Positions 25,628 through 35,335 of a DNA stretch of 64,000 nucleotides are shown in pieces. Every line of letters starts with the position of its first letter. Position 1 is the first letter of the stretch. The DNA comes from Nitrosospira sp. Nsp11 (GTDB lineage: Bacteria; Pseudomonadota; Gammaproteobacteria; Burkholderiales; Nitrosomonadaceae), in assembly GCF_900142705.1 (NCBI RefSeq), contig NZ_FRBV01000004.1:1-64000 (forward strand). The letters run 5' to 3'. The notes under the pieces were generated by a model that searched no databases, was not told where the DNA came from, and was given only the letters and a program-made list of their open reading frames with translations. A program made the position numbers and the translations under genes.

Positions 25628-27505
25628 TTGAACGAATTGATGCCTCTGGGCGATATACCCTCGTTGCTGCAGCGCTATGCCAGCGGCGAACTGACGCCCA
25701 GCCAGATGGTGGAAGCGGTGCATGCGGCGATCCAGGACGATACGACTGTATGGATACATAAACTGCCGCTTGAAACCTTGAGACGCTATGCTCGCGAGGT
25801 GGAGGCCAGGGGCAGGACCATGGATAAGGGGGCGCTGCCGCTGTACGGTATTCCCTTCGCCGTAAAGGACAACATCGATCTGGCGGGTGTGCCGACCACG
25901 GCAGGGTGCCCCGGCTTTGCCTATACGCCGCAGCGCAGCGCAACGGTGGTGCAGAGATTGATTGACGCTGGCGCAATTCCCATCGGCAAAACCAATCTCG
26001 ACCAGTTCGCAACCGGATTGAATGGTACTCGCTCTCCGTACGGGGCTTGCTGCAACACCTTCAATTTCGATTATATTTCGGGTGGGTCGAGCTCCGGTTC
26101 GGCGGTGGCCTTGGCGAAAGGCTGGGTATGTTTCAGCCTGGGAACCGACACCGCCGGTTCCGGCAGGGTGCCCGCTGCATTCAATAATCTTGTCGGGTAT
26201 AAGCCGACCAGGGGCTGGCTTTCCACGCGTGGAGTGGTGCCCGCCTGTCGCTCGCTTGACTGTGTTTCCATCTTTGCCCTTACCGCAGACGATGCTGGGC
26301 GAGTTCTTGAAGTAACCGCCAGCTTTGATGCTGAAGACATTTATTCGCGGGAAAGACAAGGCGGCCGTGGCCCTGATTCTGCTACACAACGCTTTTTGGA
26401 ACATCGTTTTCGCTTTGGTATTCCCCGCAAGGATCAATCGCAATTCTTCGGTAATCGAGAGTATGAACGGCTGTTCAACGAGGCTATCGTAAAACTGCAA
26501 GGTCTGGGCGGTAAATCCGTTGAGATAGATTTTGGACCTTTTCTGGAAGCGGCGCGCTTGCTCTATGAAGGCCCCTGGGTAGCCGAGCGTTATGCGGCGA
26601 TTCAGCAATTTTTTGACTCGCGTAGCGAGCAGATAATTGCGCCAGTACGGGAAATAATTGGCAGCGCCAAACGATACTCCGCTGCCGACGCCTATAACGG
26701 TGTATATCGCTTGAATGGGCTTAAACGGCAGACTGATCGAATCTGGACTGAAGTGGATTGTCTGCTGACGCCAACAGCCGGAACCATTTATACAATCCAG
26801 GCGATGCAGCAGGACCCCATACGCCTCAACGCAAATCTTGGTTACTACACCAACTTCATGAACCTGCTGGATTATTCAGCGGTAGCGGTGCCCGCCGGTT
26901 TTCAAGGTGACGGACTGCCGTTCGGCATAACCCTTTCAGCGCCAGCCCACCACGATGAGGCGCTGCTGCATCTCGCCGGACGCCTGCAACAAGCTTATGC
27001 GCTGCCCCTTGGGGCAACCGGCATTCCCCTGCGAGAAGAGGTCTTGCCGGAACATCTCTTGATTCGGAGCTCATCAGAGGCACCGCGATCCGATCAGCAG
27101 CCCGGCCACGTACGCGTGGCGGTTTGTGGCGCGCACTTGTCCGGGCTCCCGTTGAACGGACAACTGATCAGCCGCAGCGGACGTTTGGTGTTGAGCACCA
27201 CGACTTCACCAGACTATAAACTTTACGCGCTACCGGGAGGACCGCCCTATCGTCCCGGATTGGTGCGAGTGGAAAGAAATGAACAAGGAACCGCCATCGA
27301 AGTCGAAGTGTGGGAATTACCGACGCAGGAATTCGGCAGTTTTGTGGCGGGTATTCCTGCGCCTCTAGGCATTGGTACCATTACCCTGGCAAATGGCGAC
27401 ATTGTGCAGAGCTTTCTGTGTGAGGGATATGCAGTCGCAGATGCGGAGGATATCAGCCGGTTTGGAGGCTGGCGAGACTACATGCAACAGCTACGCAACA
27501 CCTGA
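25628..27505 (+). CDS. atzF: Allophanate hydrolase
   Basis: Splits allophanate to ammonium and CO2. 625 residues: an amidase-signature domain (about 1-460) with catalytic Lys in FAVKDNIDLAGVPTTAG, the GGSSSGSAVA serine box and GTDTAGSGRVPA, then a C-terminal domain (about 470-625) characteristic of AtzF-type enzymes. The TTG at 25628 is chosen as start, because AGGAGG lies 5 bases upstream; the ATG at 25640 would be too far. It begins one base after the carboxylase stop, so it is coupled. Carboxylase and hydrolase are separate here, not fused as in yeast urea amidolyase. Confidence 0.95.
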   Translation: MNELMPLGDIPSLLQRYASGELTPSQMVEAVHAAIQDDTTVWIHKLPLETLRRYAREVEARGRTMDKGALPLYGIPFAVKDNIDLAGVPTTAGCPGFAYTPQRSATVVQRLIDAGAIPIGKTNLDQFATGLNGTRSPYGACCNTFNFDYISGGSSSGSAVALAKGWVCFSLGTDTAGSGRVPAAFNNLVGYKPTRGWLSTRGVVPACRSLDCVSIFALTADDAGRVLEVTASFDAEDIYSRERQGGRGPDSATQRFLEHRFRFGIPRKDQSQFFGNREYERLFNEAIVKLQGLGGKSVEIDFGPFLEAARLLYEGPWVAERYAAIQQFFDSRSEQIIAPVREIIGSAKRYSAADAYNGVYRLNGLKRQTDRIWTEVDCLLTPTAGTIYTIQAMQQDPIRLNANLGYYTNFMNLLDYSAVAVPAGFQGDGLPFGITLSAPAHHDEALLHLAGRLQQAYALPLGATGIPLREEVLPEHLLIRSSSEAPRSDQQPGHVRVAVCGAHLSGLPLNGQLISRSGRLVLSTTTSPDYKLYALPGGPPYRPGLVRVERNEQGTAIEVEVWELPTQEFGSFVAGIPAPLGIGTITLANGDIVQSFLCEGYAVADAEDISRFGGWRDYMQQLRNT

Positions 27506-27514
27506 TTAATTACG

Positions 27515-27578
27515 CTCACGGTGGGTCGGGCTGCGCCCGCCATCGTTTCTTAGATCGTCGGGCGGAGCCCGACCTACT
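27515..27578. repeat. REP-like inverted repeat / possible terminator
   Basis: GGTCGGGCTGCGCCCG and CGGGCGGAGCCCGACC are near-perfect inverted arms around about 25 bases. It lies just after the allophanate hydrolase gene and may end the operon's transcript. No other copy is seen in the window. The rest of the gap to 27785 is empty. Confidence 0.55.
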
Positions 27579-27785
27579 GCCGCAACTCCAAACGCTGTTG
27601 ATTATGGTTGTGAACACTGGTGAATTTTGCCATTATGGTTATAGCTTACTTTTAGGTGTCGCCATGACCACCATGAATATTCTCGATCGGCGTCCGCGTT
27701 AGCATGAACTCGCCGCAAGGATTTAACCGGCAGGATTTCCTGAGTACTCACAAATAATTAGCCATCGTATTTACAGCAGGGTTTC

Positions 27786-30287
27786 ATGAACATTTTCAGG
27801 CTTTCTTTTCGGATGCTTCGCCGCGATTGGCGTGCGGGGGAGTTACGTGTACTGACGTTCGCTCTGGTTATTGCGATCGGTGGGATGACCACGGTCGGGT
27901 TTTTTGCCGATCGTGTGCAATTGGCGCTTTCCCGCCAGGGCAACCAGTTGCTTGGCGCAGACTTGATCGTTTTTTCAGACCATCCGCTGGCCCCGCGTTA
28001 TGCCGATGAAGCGAAACGGCTGCGGTTGGCAGTTTCCACCGCGCTTAAATTCCCCAGTATGACCGGGAAGGGGGAGAGCAATTTACTGACGGAGATCAAG
28101 GCAGTCACCGCTGGGTATCCTTTGCGCGGTACCTTACGTATCACCGAGGATTTCAGCAATGTATCCCCTGAAGCCACACGGGTTGCAAATGCAATTCCGG
28201 CGCCTGGTTCGGCATGGGTGGATGAGAAGCTCATGGTCCGCCTTGATCTCCATCGAGGCGATAAGATAGAGGTGGGGGCGGTACACCTTACTGTTGACGC
28301 ACTGATAACGCAGGAACCGGATTATTCCATCGGATTCCTCAACCTGAGGCCCCGGGTGCTGATCAATGCGGCGGACCTGCCCGCAACCAAGTTGGTGCAG
28401 GAAGGTAGCCGGATCGGCTATCGTCTTCTGGTTTCCGGAGAATCCGGCGACGTGGAGAATTTCAGGAGATGGGCCCAATCGCATTTGATGCTTGGGGAAA
28501 GAATAGAGGGGATTCGCGATGCCCGTCCCGAAATCAAAGCGGCGCTGGAGCGTGCGGAAAAATTCCTCAGTCTTGCCGCACTGGCAAGCGTAGTGCTGGC
28601 GGCTGCGGCGGTAGCGCTTGCCGTACGCCGTTTTACTCAGCGCCATCTTGACGGTTGCGCGGTGATGCGTTGCCTGGGCGCCAGCCAGGGTTCGATGTTA
28701 CGCCTGTACCTGTATCATTTTATTACACTGGGGCTGATCGCCAGCGGGGCAGGATGCCTGCTCGGTTTTGTTTCGCAGGAGGCGCTGACTTTCTGGCTTT
28801 CTGGGTTGGTGGAAGCTGAATTACCGTGGCCGAGTATATGGCCCGCCGTGCACGGGTTGCTGACCGGCATGGTGTTGCTGCTTGGGTTTGCATTGCCGCC
28901 TCTGCTCAATTTGCGAAGCGTGCCGGCGCTACGCGTATTACGTCGCGATATTGGTATGCCGAATACCTTTAGCATTACCGGCTATGCGCTGGGGCTGGCC
29001 GCATTGTCGATATTGTTCTTATGGAAAGCCGGCGATGTGCGCCTGGGTGTATCTGTCATAGGCGGATTCGTTGCGGCTATCGCGGTTTTTGGTTTGATTG
29101 GATGGCTGCTGTTAAAGGCCCTGACGCACATGCGTGGTCATACAGCGGGCGCATGGCGTTACGGATTGGCAAGTATCCGCCGGCGTGCGACTTCCAGCGT
29201 GGTTCAGGCCGTAGCATTGGGATTGGGGCTGATGGCGATGCTCGCGCTGACGCTCATCCGGGACGATCTGCTGCAGGACTGGCGTACCAGCCTGCCACCG
29301 GATGCACCCAATCATTTTCTGATAAATATACAGGAAGACCAATTACAACCATTGGCGGCATTTTTCAGTCAGCACAACATGGAACGCCCACCCGTCTTTC
29401 CAATGGTGCGCGGACGCTTGACCGAGATCAATGGCAAGTCGATCGCGTCAGGTGAATATGCCGATATCCGCGCCAAACGCCTCGTGGAACGCGAGTTCAA
29501 TCTGTCCTGGGCAGACGAAATGCAGAGTGACAATCAGATTGTCAGCGGCCACTGGTGGAAAAAGGGAGACAGCGGAAAAGCGGAATTGTCCATGGAGGAG
29601 GATATCGCGAAGACAATCGGCATCAAGCTGGGAGACAGGCTGACTTACGATGTGGCGGGCAGCGTATTTTCCGCCAAAGTGACCAGTCTGCGGAAAGTAA
29701 ATTGGGATTCCTTTCGCGTCAATTTTTTCGTGGTGACGCCGCCGGGTGTACTGGAGAAATACCCGGTGAGCTATATTACCAGTTTCCATTTGCCGTCTCA
29801 GCAGATAGAAGTGACGAACCAACTGATCAAGGCCTTCCCCAACCTGCTCGTGCTCGACGTTGCGAACATCATCAGCCAGGTCCAGAAGGTAATTGAACAA
29901 GTGACCAAAGCGATCGAATTCGTTTTCCTTTTTACGTTACTGGCGGGACTGACGGTGTTGTATGCCGCCATTGTCTCTACTCAGGATGAGCGAATTCATG
30001 AGGCTGCCATTTTCCGCACCTTGGGAGCGAAGCGCCGACAACTCGCAGGCGCATGGGCAGCCGAATTCGCCATATTGGGCGGCCTTGCCGGGCTGTTTGC
30101 TGCGGCGGGCGCCAACGCGCTGGGCTATGTCGTCGGAGAATATGCGTTGAATCTGAGCTATACATTCAACCCGTGGATATGGTTGACCGGCTTATTTGCA
30201 GGGATTGTGGGCGTGACCGCGGCGGGGCTGATGGGCACTCGCTCCGCACTCTCGACACCGCCGCTTATGACATTGCGTAAAGTTTGA
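27786..30287 (+). CDS. FtsX-family permease, YbbP-like
   Basis: 833 residues, long-form ABC-transporter permease of the FtsX/MacB family. One N-terminal membrane helix (FALVIAIGGMTTVGFFADR), then a large periplasmic part (about 45-250), a group of membrane helices (about 258-470), a second periplasmic domain (about 490-700), and three helices at the end (AGLTVLYAAIVS, GGLAGLFAAAGANALGYVVGEY, GLFAGIVGVTAAGL). YbbP homologues pair with the ATPase YbbA, but none is next to this gene. Function is probably lipid or envelope related; unproven. The gene is not overlapping others. Confidence 0.8.
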   Translation: MNIFRLSFRMLRRDWRAGELRVLTFALVIAIGGMTTVGFFADRVQLALSRQGNQLLGADLIVFSDHPLAPRYADEAKRLRLAVSTALKFPSMTGKGESNLLTEIKAVTAGYPLRGTLRITEDFSNVSPEATRVANAIPAPGSAWVDEKLMVRLDLHRGDKIEVGAVHLTVDALITQEPDYSIGFLNLRPRVLINAADLPATKLVQEGSRIGYRLLVSGESGDVENFRRWAQSHLMLGERIEGIRDARPEIKAALERAEKFLSLAALASVVLAAAAVALAVRRFTQRHLDGCAVMRCLGASQGSMLRLYLYHFITLGLIASGAGCLLGFVSQEALTFWLSGLVEAELPWPSIWPAVHGLLTGMVLLLGFALPPLLNLRSVPALRVLRRDIGMPNTFSITGYALGLAALSILFLWKAGDVRLGVSVIGGFVAAIAVFGLIGWLLLKALTHMRGHTAGAWRYGLASIRRRATSSVVQAVALGLGLMAMLALTLIRDDLLQDWRTSLPPDAPNHFLINIQEDQLQPLAAFFSQHNMERPPVFPMVRGRLTEINGKSIASGEYADIRAKRLVEREFNLSWADEMQSDNQIVSGHWWKKGDSGKAELSMEEDIAKTIGIKLGDRLTYDVAGSVFSAKVTSLRKVNWDSFRVNFFVVTPPGVLEKYPVSYITSFHLPSQQIEVTNQLIKAFPNLLVLDVANIISQVQKVIEQVTKAIEFVFLFTLLAGLTVLYAAIVSTQDERIHEAAIFRTLGAKRRQLAGAWAAEFAILGGLAGLFAAAGANALGYVVGEYALNLSYTFNPWIWLTGLFAGIVGVTAAGLMGTRSALSTPPLMTLRKV

Positions 30288-30306
30288 TGAAAAACCATCA
30301 AACTTT
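30279..30306 (+). terminator. Hairpin after the FtsX-family gene
   Basis: AAAGTTTGATG and CATCAAACTTT are perfect 11-base arms with a 6-base loop; GTTGTTT follows. It overlaps the stop codon region, and probably ends the upstream transcript before dinB. Confidence 0.6.
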
Positions 30307-30337
30307 GTTGTTTCCGATTTAGCCGGGAGGCTGTTAA

Positions 30338-31495
30338 GTGTGCCGGCGTATTGCTCATCTCGATATGGATGCCTTCTACGCATCGGTCGAGCTGCTTCGC
30401 TACCCCGAATTGCGCGGTTCGCCGGTTGTGATTGGCGGGCGGGGCGATCAGCAGCCGGAGAAGCTTAAAGACGGCAGCAGGCGTTTCGCCCGGTTGAGGG
30501 ACTATGCCGGCCGGGGCGTCATCACTACCGCCACCTACGAAGCTCGTGTTTTCGGCGTCTCCTCCGGGATGGGTCTGATGAAAGCCGCACAGCTTGCGCC
30601 GGATGCCATCTTGCTGCCTGCCGACTTCAGCGCATATCGCCACTATTCAGGCCTGTTCAAAGTAGCTGTGGCAGAGGTTGCTCACCACATTGAAGACCAT
30701 GGCATTGACGAGATTTACATCGACCTGAGCGAACTGCAGGATGATGTGTTGACGCTTGCCCAGCACATCAAGCAAGCTGTGCGCGACAGCACCGGGCTTT
30801 CTTGTTCCATTGGTGTTGCTTCCAACAAGCTGTTATCGAAAATCTGCTCCGATCTGGAGAAACCGGATGGCCTCGTCATCCTGAATCCAGCGGATATTCC
30901 CCGCCGGATATGGCCTCTTCCAGTCAGCAAAATCAGTGGAATCGGGCCAAAAGCCACTCAAAAGTTGGCGATGCTCGGCATTACTACTATCGGCGAGCTG
31001 GCTCAAATTGATGCTGCGTTTCTTCAAACGCACTTCGGTCGCAGCTATAGCCGCTGGCTGCAAGAAGTTTCTCATGGCATCGATGAGCGGCCGGTAATAG
31101 TGAATTCTGAACCCAAGTCGATCAGTCGCGAAACGACGTTCGAAAGAAATCTGCACGTTCAGCATGATCGCTCCATTCTGTCGGAAATTTTCACCGGCCT
31201 TTGTGCAGATTTGGCAAAAGACCTCCAGCGAAGGGGTTACGTTGCCCAAACCATCAGCATCAAGGTGCGGTACGAAGACTTCCACACCATAACCCGCGAT
31301 ATTACCTTATCCTTTCCTGCGGCCGATGCTGTCGCAATTCGTCGGGCGGCGGAAGAGTGCCTGCGGCGCACGCCGTTGAAGCGCAAGTTGCGATTGCTGG
31401 GCGTCCGTGCCAGTTCGTTATCTTCAGGCAGCACCTTGCAGAGCATGGGCATGGCGCGCCAGACGGAATTGCCGCTGACTGTACTGGAAGCATGA
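30338..31495 (+). CDS. dinB: DNA polymerase IV
   Basis: Y-family translesion polymerase, 385 residues. LDMDAFYASVELL near residue 8 has the first catalytic Asp, and GIDEIYIDLS (about 128) the second catalytic acidic pair; the little finger domain follows after about 235. HhH region ISGIGPKATQKLAMLGITTIGELAQ is present. The GTG start at 30338 is chosen, with GGGAGG 7 bases upstream. The usual GIDEAYLD is changed to IDEIYIDL, still within family range. It could be induced by SOS; no LexA box is clear in the 50 bases before it. Confidence 0.93.
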   Translation: MCRRIAHLDMDAFYASVELLRYPELRGSPVVIGGRGDQQPEKLKDGSRRFARLRDYAGRGVITTATYEARVFGVSSGMGLMKAAQLAPDAILLPADFSAYRHYSGLFKVAVAEVAHHIEDHGIDEIYIDLSELQDDVLTLAQHIKQAVRDSTGLSCSIGVASNKLLSKICSDLEKPDGLVILNPADIPRRIWPLPVSKISGIGPKATQKLAMLGITTIGELAQIDAAFLQTHFGRSYSRWLQEVSHGIDERPVIVNSEPKSISRETTFERNLHVQHDRSILSEIFTGLCADLAKDLQRRGYVAQTISIKVRYEDFHTITRDITLSFPAADAVAIRRAAEECLRRTPLKRKLRLLGVRASSLSSGSTLQSMGMARQTELPLTVLEA

Positions 31496-31619
31496 TACTG
31501 GGCGCTAGCGATTGCAAACGGCAACTATAATTCATGACGACCCGCCACTTTTGCCACTCTTGCCCAGCAGGCGCCATTAATAATAATCTGGAGCACTACC
31601 AGCAGAATAGGTATCGGAT

Positions 31620-32090
31620 ATGCAGCATCCCATTGTTACTCTTGCGCTGCTTATATTTATCGCCTTCCCCGGCGTGGCCCGCGCGGACCTCACCGGCAAG
31701 GTGGTCCATATCGCGGATGGCGATAACCTTACCGTGATAATAAACAATGAGTGGGTAAGGGTTCGTCTGGCGGGAATCGACGCGCCCGAAACAAACCAGC
31801 CCTTTGGCACCCGTTCGAGACAATCCCTAACTGAACTGTGCTTTTGGGAAAAAGTGACAGTGTCTCCGAAAGGCAAGGACCAGTATGGCCGCATGTTTGC
31901 GAAGGTTCGCTGCGGAGATGTCGATGCAGGCGAGGAACAGGTGAGACGCGGCATGGCCTGGGTATACGACCGCTACGTAGAAGACCCGACCCTCGACCCC
32001 CTCGAGGATGAAGCCCAGGCCGCCAAGCGCGGATTATGGTCTGATCCTTATTCTTCCCCTCCTTGGGAATGGCGCGAAATATGGAATTAG
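31620..32090 (+). CDS. Secreted thermonuclease-like nuclease (SNase fold)
   Basis: 156 residues. Signal peptide about 1-22 (LALLIFIAFPGVARA), then an OB-fold SNase domain with the catalytic set: D in HIADGDNLTV, R in RVRLAGIDAPE, and SPKGKDQYGRMFAKV. Ca2+-dependent cleavage of DNA and RNA in the periplasm or outside is expected. Length is typical of the mature enzyme. It lies 124 bases after dinB; no evident link. Confidence 0.9.
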   Translation: MQHPIVTLALLIFIAFPGVARADLTGKVVHIADGDNLTVIINNEWVRVRLAGIDAPETNQPFGTRSRQSLTELCFWEKVTVSPKGKDQYGRMFAKVRCGDVDAGEEQVRRGMAWVYDRYVEDPTLDPLEDEAQAAKRGLWSDPYSSPPWEWREIWN

Positions 32091-32248
32091 CTTAAATTCA
32101 TCCAAATCCGTCAGCGCGCCCAGGCTGAATAGCTGAGGTAATACACGCCTGAATCGTAGGTGTGTTAGCCATGCCTGCTGTGCCGGATAAGTTTTCTTGC
32201 CGCCATTGCTCTACCTGACCTGGCTGCAAAATCGCGGATTCTTAATCC

Positions 32249-32533
32249 TTACAAAGACTGCTTGTCTCTGCGCAACCAGCGAAAAAAGAATACATAAATA
32301 AAAGCTGGAAGAAACGGCAGAATCCATGGAAACATCTGCGAAAACCATGCAGAATAAAAACTATGCACATAGCGCGCCTTGGCCGAGGCGCAGGCCTCAG
32401 CAGCAGGCACGCGGCAGGAAAGCGTGATCTCCAGGGATACCTGGGTATGGGCCCGCCATATCCAGTAGGTCATTGCTGTGGCAAAAACAATCAACAACAG
32501 CGCGAGCAGGGTTATGCCTTTTTGTCGTGGCAT
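32249..32533 (-). CDS. Small two-helix membrane protein
   Basis: 94 residues, not recognised. Hydrophobic helix about 8-27 and another near 65-88, with two Cys between (CRVPAAEAC). Topology N-in, two helices, short periplasmic loop. GGAG is 10 bases from the ATG. Hypothetical, but codon use and topology look real. Confidence 0.5.
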   Translation of the reverse strand: MPRQKGITLLALLLIVFATAMTYWIWRAHTQVSLEITLSCRVPAAEACASAKARYVHSFYSAWFSQMFPWILPFLPAFIYVFFFRWLRRDKQSL

Positions 32534-32777
32534 AGGTGCAATTCTCCGGATACAGGAAGAGTTTGTTAAAAAAGAGGAAATTCAGCAGCTTTGATTGATG
32601 CTCGGGAAATTCATGGGATGATAAAGAATCCATGAACGTGTAATTCCGGGTTCAATGATGTCCTCCAGCCACGATGTTGTCAAGGGGTGAGAGAGCACAT
32701 GAGGCATTTGCAACTGAACAACTGACCTTCAATGAAGTATGGGGCTGGGTGAAATAAATGTTTGCAGCCCGAGCAGT

Positions 32778-34430
32778 TCAGGCATTGCGAAATCGCGTGC
32801 GCTTGACCAGCAGGATAGCCAGTAGCGGCAGCACGAAGCCGATCGCAGTTACCGAGATCAACAATATGCCAAGCTGACTGTAGTCCGCGGGAACCAGGAT
32901 CTGGCCGGTAAGGGGATCATCTACCTCACGCGTAACGATGAAAATCTGATTCATGTACTTAGTGGCGAGCTGCGAAGCGGACAGGGCAAGATTAGTGAAC
33001 GAAGCCATCACCGCGAAGAAAGTCGCCTTGAGTCTTTCCGGCGCCGAGTTGGCGATCCACGCCAGCATGGGAATCATTGCGATTTGCCCCAGAGGCGATT
33101 CAAGTGCAGTATCGATCACGGCAATAAATCGCGCGTCCACTACGCCACCGGTCAGGGAGGCGGTCCACTCATGCAGCCCGAAGTACATGCCGATTGTAGG
33201 CAGCGAAAGCAGGGTTCCCAAAACGGTGAGCGCGCCGATGATATATGCGATCGACCGTTCAGCCATGAAACGGCGAAAAATGAACATACCGGCAAGAGTC
33301 AGCGTCGCACCAATCAGAGACAATGCGGCGAGAAACTGCTGGTCGAAGCCCAGGCTGTCAATCATCCACCAGGTGGAACCGGCGCCCGGTCCCGGTATCG
33401 CGCGAAATACAAATATCAGAACTGCCGTACCCACCAGTACGTTGCGTGCATCAGGCTCAAGTTCGCCTGTCAGTCGCCACATCAGAAACAAAACAATTGC
33501 CATGGATACCGCGAAGATAATTTCTTCCCCGCCGGGGATGCGGCTTAGTCCGACGCTCAGGGACACCGCCGTAAAGGCGAATCCGCCGCCGAGAATCCAC
33601 CAGTTGACTGGAGGCGGGTCTATATCAATGCCAAGGAGGGCCTCGGCTTGCTGGCGGCTATGTCCCTGCGCTGCAAATCGCGCCATATCCCGCCGCCGCA
33701 ACCAGGAGGCGAACAAGACGCCGGCTACTGAAACCAGCGGAATTATCAACGCAAGCTCGTAGACGAACAGATAAGCGGCTGCTTTCTGCGCCTCGGGTAA
33801 TTCGCCCACCCCTTGCAACACGACGACATTCACAACCGAGACCAACACACCGCCACTGATAATCGCAACCCGCCCGAGCGTCTGCATGGTGACGTGCATG
33901 GACTTGCGATTTTCAAGGGTCAGCGGATGTCCATTTGCATCCACTCGCGGCACGGCCTCTACCGTCATGGCGTCTGCTACCACATCCTGAACAACATAGC
34001 CGATGGGTGCGAGCAAAGCGGCGGTAACGTACCAGGTTTCTACTGTAGCGATAGCGCGCATGGCGTCCAGGTGCCCGAGCAGCCCGATCATGATCAGCAG
34101 GCTCAGCGTAATCAGGGCCGCGCCGAGATACACAAGCAGGCTCTTCCATCGCCACACCAGGTCCACCAGATGGCCGAGCGGCATCTTCAATGCCCAGGGC
34201 AGCATCATCCAGAATCCGAGCGCCGCCAGAAACTCGGCGGAAAGCCCTAGCCGCTCTTTAACATAAAAGGTGCCGACGATTCCCGTCAGGCTGGAAATGC
34301 CAGCGGCGGCGTAGACCATGAGTGGGGGGAGGTAAGACAAGCGCATTTCACGCCCCAGCGCGAAAATGTTGGCGTCGAGCCAACGGCCCACAGTCGCGAA
34401 GAGCCCGATGGCTGGGGGAACGGCTGTCAT
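32778..34430 (-). CDS. MFS-type transporter
   Basis: 550 residues with about twelve hydrophobic helices and large loops. Segment ALKMPLGHLVDLVWRWKSLLVYLG in the second to third helix region has the MFS-like loop. It resembles folate/biopterin-type carriers or the AmpG-like MFS in general layout, but the substrate is unknown. C-terminal half carries charged loops. It stands alone; its own start (ATG 34430) follows a gap of about 236 bases up to the isochorismatase-fold gene that holds nothing I can name. Confidence 0.72.
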   Translation of the reverse strand: MTAVPPAIGLFATVGRWLDANIFALGREMRLSYLPPLMVYAAAGISSLTGIVGTFYVKERLGLSAEFLAALGFWMMLPWALKMPLGHLVDLVWRWKSLLVYLGAALITLSLLIMIGLLGHLDAMRAIATVETWYVTAALLAPIGYVVQDVVADAMTVEAVPRVDANGHPLTLENRKSMHVTMQTLGRVAIISGGVLVSVVNVVVLQGVGELPEAQKAAAYLFVYELALIIPLVSVAGVLFASWLRRRDMARFAAQGHSRQQAEALLGIDIDPPPVNWWILGGGFAFTAVSLSVGLSRIPGGEEIIFAVSMAIVLFLMWRLTGELEPDARNVLVGTAVLIFVFRAIPGPGAGSTWWMIDSLGFDQQFLAALSLIGATLTLAGMFIFRRFMAERSIAYIIGALTVLGTLLSLPTIGMYFGLHEWTASLTGGVVDARFIAVIDTALESPLGQIAMIPMLAWIANSAPERLKATFFAVMASFTNLALSASQLATKYMNQIFIVTREVDDPLTGQILVPADYSQLGILLISVTAIGFVLPLLAILLVKRTRFRNA

Positions 34431-34667
34431 AACAAGGGGCTTCTCATGAGCTTTATCGGTTGGACCGCCGGTTTGGACGTGGGATTATTCTAGAGCCTGT
34501 TAACACTAAGGAAAGTTCAACTATTAAAGCGAAGTGAATAAATCAGATAAACATCACGTCAGTTACTTCACTGCGCTGGAAGCGCATCAATGCCGACGAG
34601 TTGATGATCCTGAACTCGGGCATTCACCCCAAGCCATTTATCGCTCGACTGAGCTCATCGCTGACGC

Positions 34668-35222
34668 CTACGGCTCGTCGGACAAATACTCCCGCGTCGA
34701 TTTCACTGTGGCGTAGCCAAACTCGAAGGCCGCCATCATCGCCGCATGCACGTGGGCGGCAGGTACTGTCACGCCACCAAAGGTGAGATCGAGCGTGGCG
34801 CAGGCATCATGCAACACCGTCACCGGATAACCCATGTCGGCCGCTGCGCGCACACCGGCATCGACACACATGTGGCTCATCGCGCCGACAATCACCACCT
34901 CGTCGACACCGCGCGCTTCCAACTGCTGCTTCAGGTCCGTCTCACGGAACGAATTGACATGATTTTTGACAACGACTGGCTCGCCTTCGACTGGCGCGAC
35001 GGCGGGCTGAATCTCGACGCCGTCCGATCCCGGTACGAAGACCGGCATTTCACCATTTGCGAACTCGTGCCGAATGTGGAAGACCGGAATACCGTTGGTC
35101 CTGGCATTGTCGATCACCTTGGCCGCATTGGCGGCGGCCGACTCGATGCCCCACAGAGGCAGCTTGCCCGAAGGCAAGTACTCGTTCTGAAGGTCGATCA
35201 CGATTACGCCACGTTTCTTCAT
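34668..35222 (-). CDS. Cysteine hydrolase of the isochorismatase family
   Basis: 184 residues, isochorismatase/nicotinamidase fold. Catalytic triad residues seen: Asp in VIVIDLQNEY (near 10), Lys in PVVVKNHVNSF (about 87) and Cys in AMSHMCVDAGVRAA (about 119). The family hydrolyses amides such as nicotinamide, N-carbamoyl compounds or ureido compounds. Which one is not readable. It precedes squalene synthase on the same strand but 113 bases apart, no obvious link. Confidence 0.88.
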   Translation of the reverse strand: MKKRGVIVIDLQNEYLPSGKLPLWGIESAAANAAKVIDNARTNGIPVFHIRHEFANGEMPVFVPGSDGVEIQPAVAPVEGEPVVVKNHVNSFRETDLKQQLEARGVDEVVIVGAMSHMCVDAGVRAAADMGYPVTVLHDACATLDLTFGGVTVPAAHVHAAMMAAFEFGYATVKSTREYLSDEP

Positions 35223-35335
35223 GATTGAGTTCTCCTAGTCAAAAATTTTAGCGGATTTTATCTTGCGGATTTATCTGCTTCACTCGCTCAAACTCGGGCG
35301 ACTCGCTGCTACGCTGCACCAGCCAGATCCGCTGC

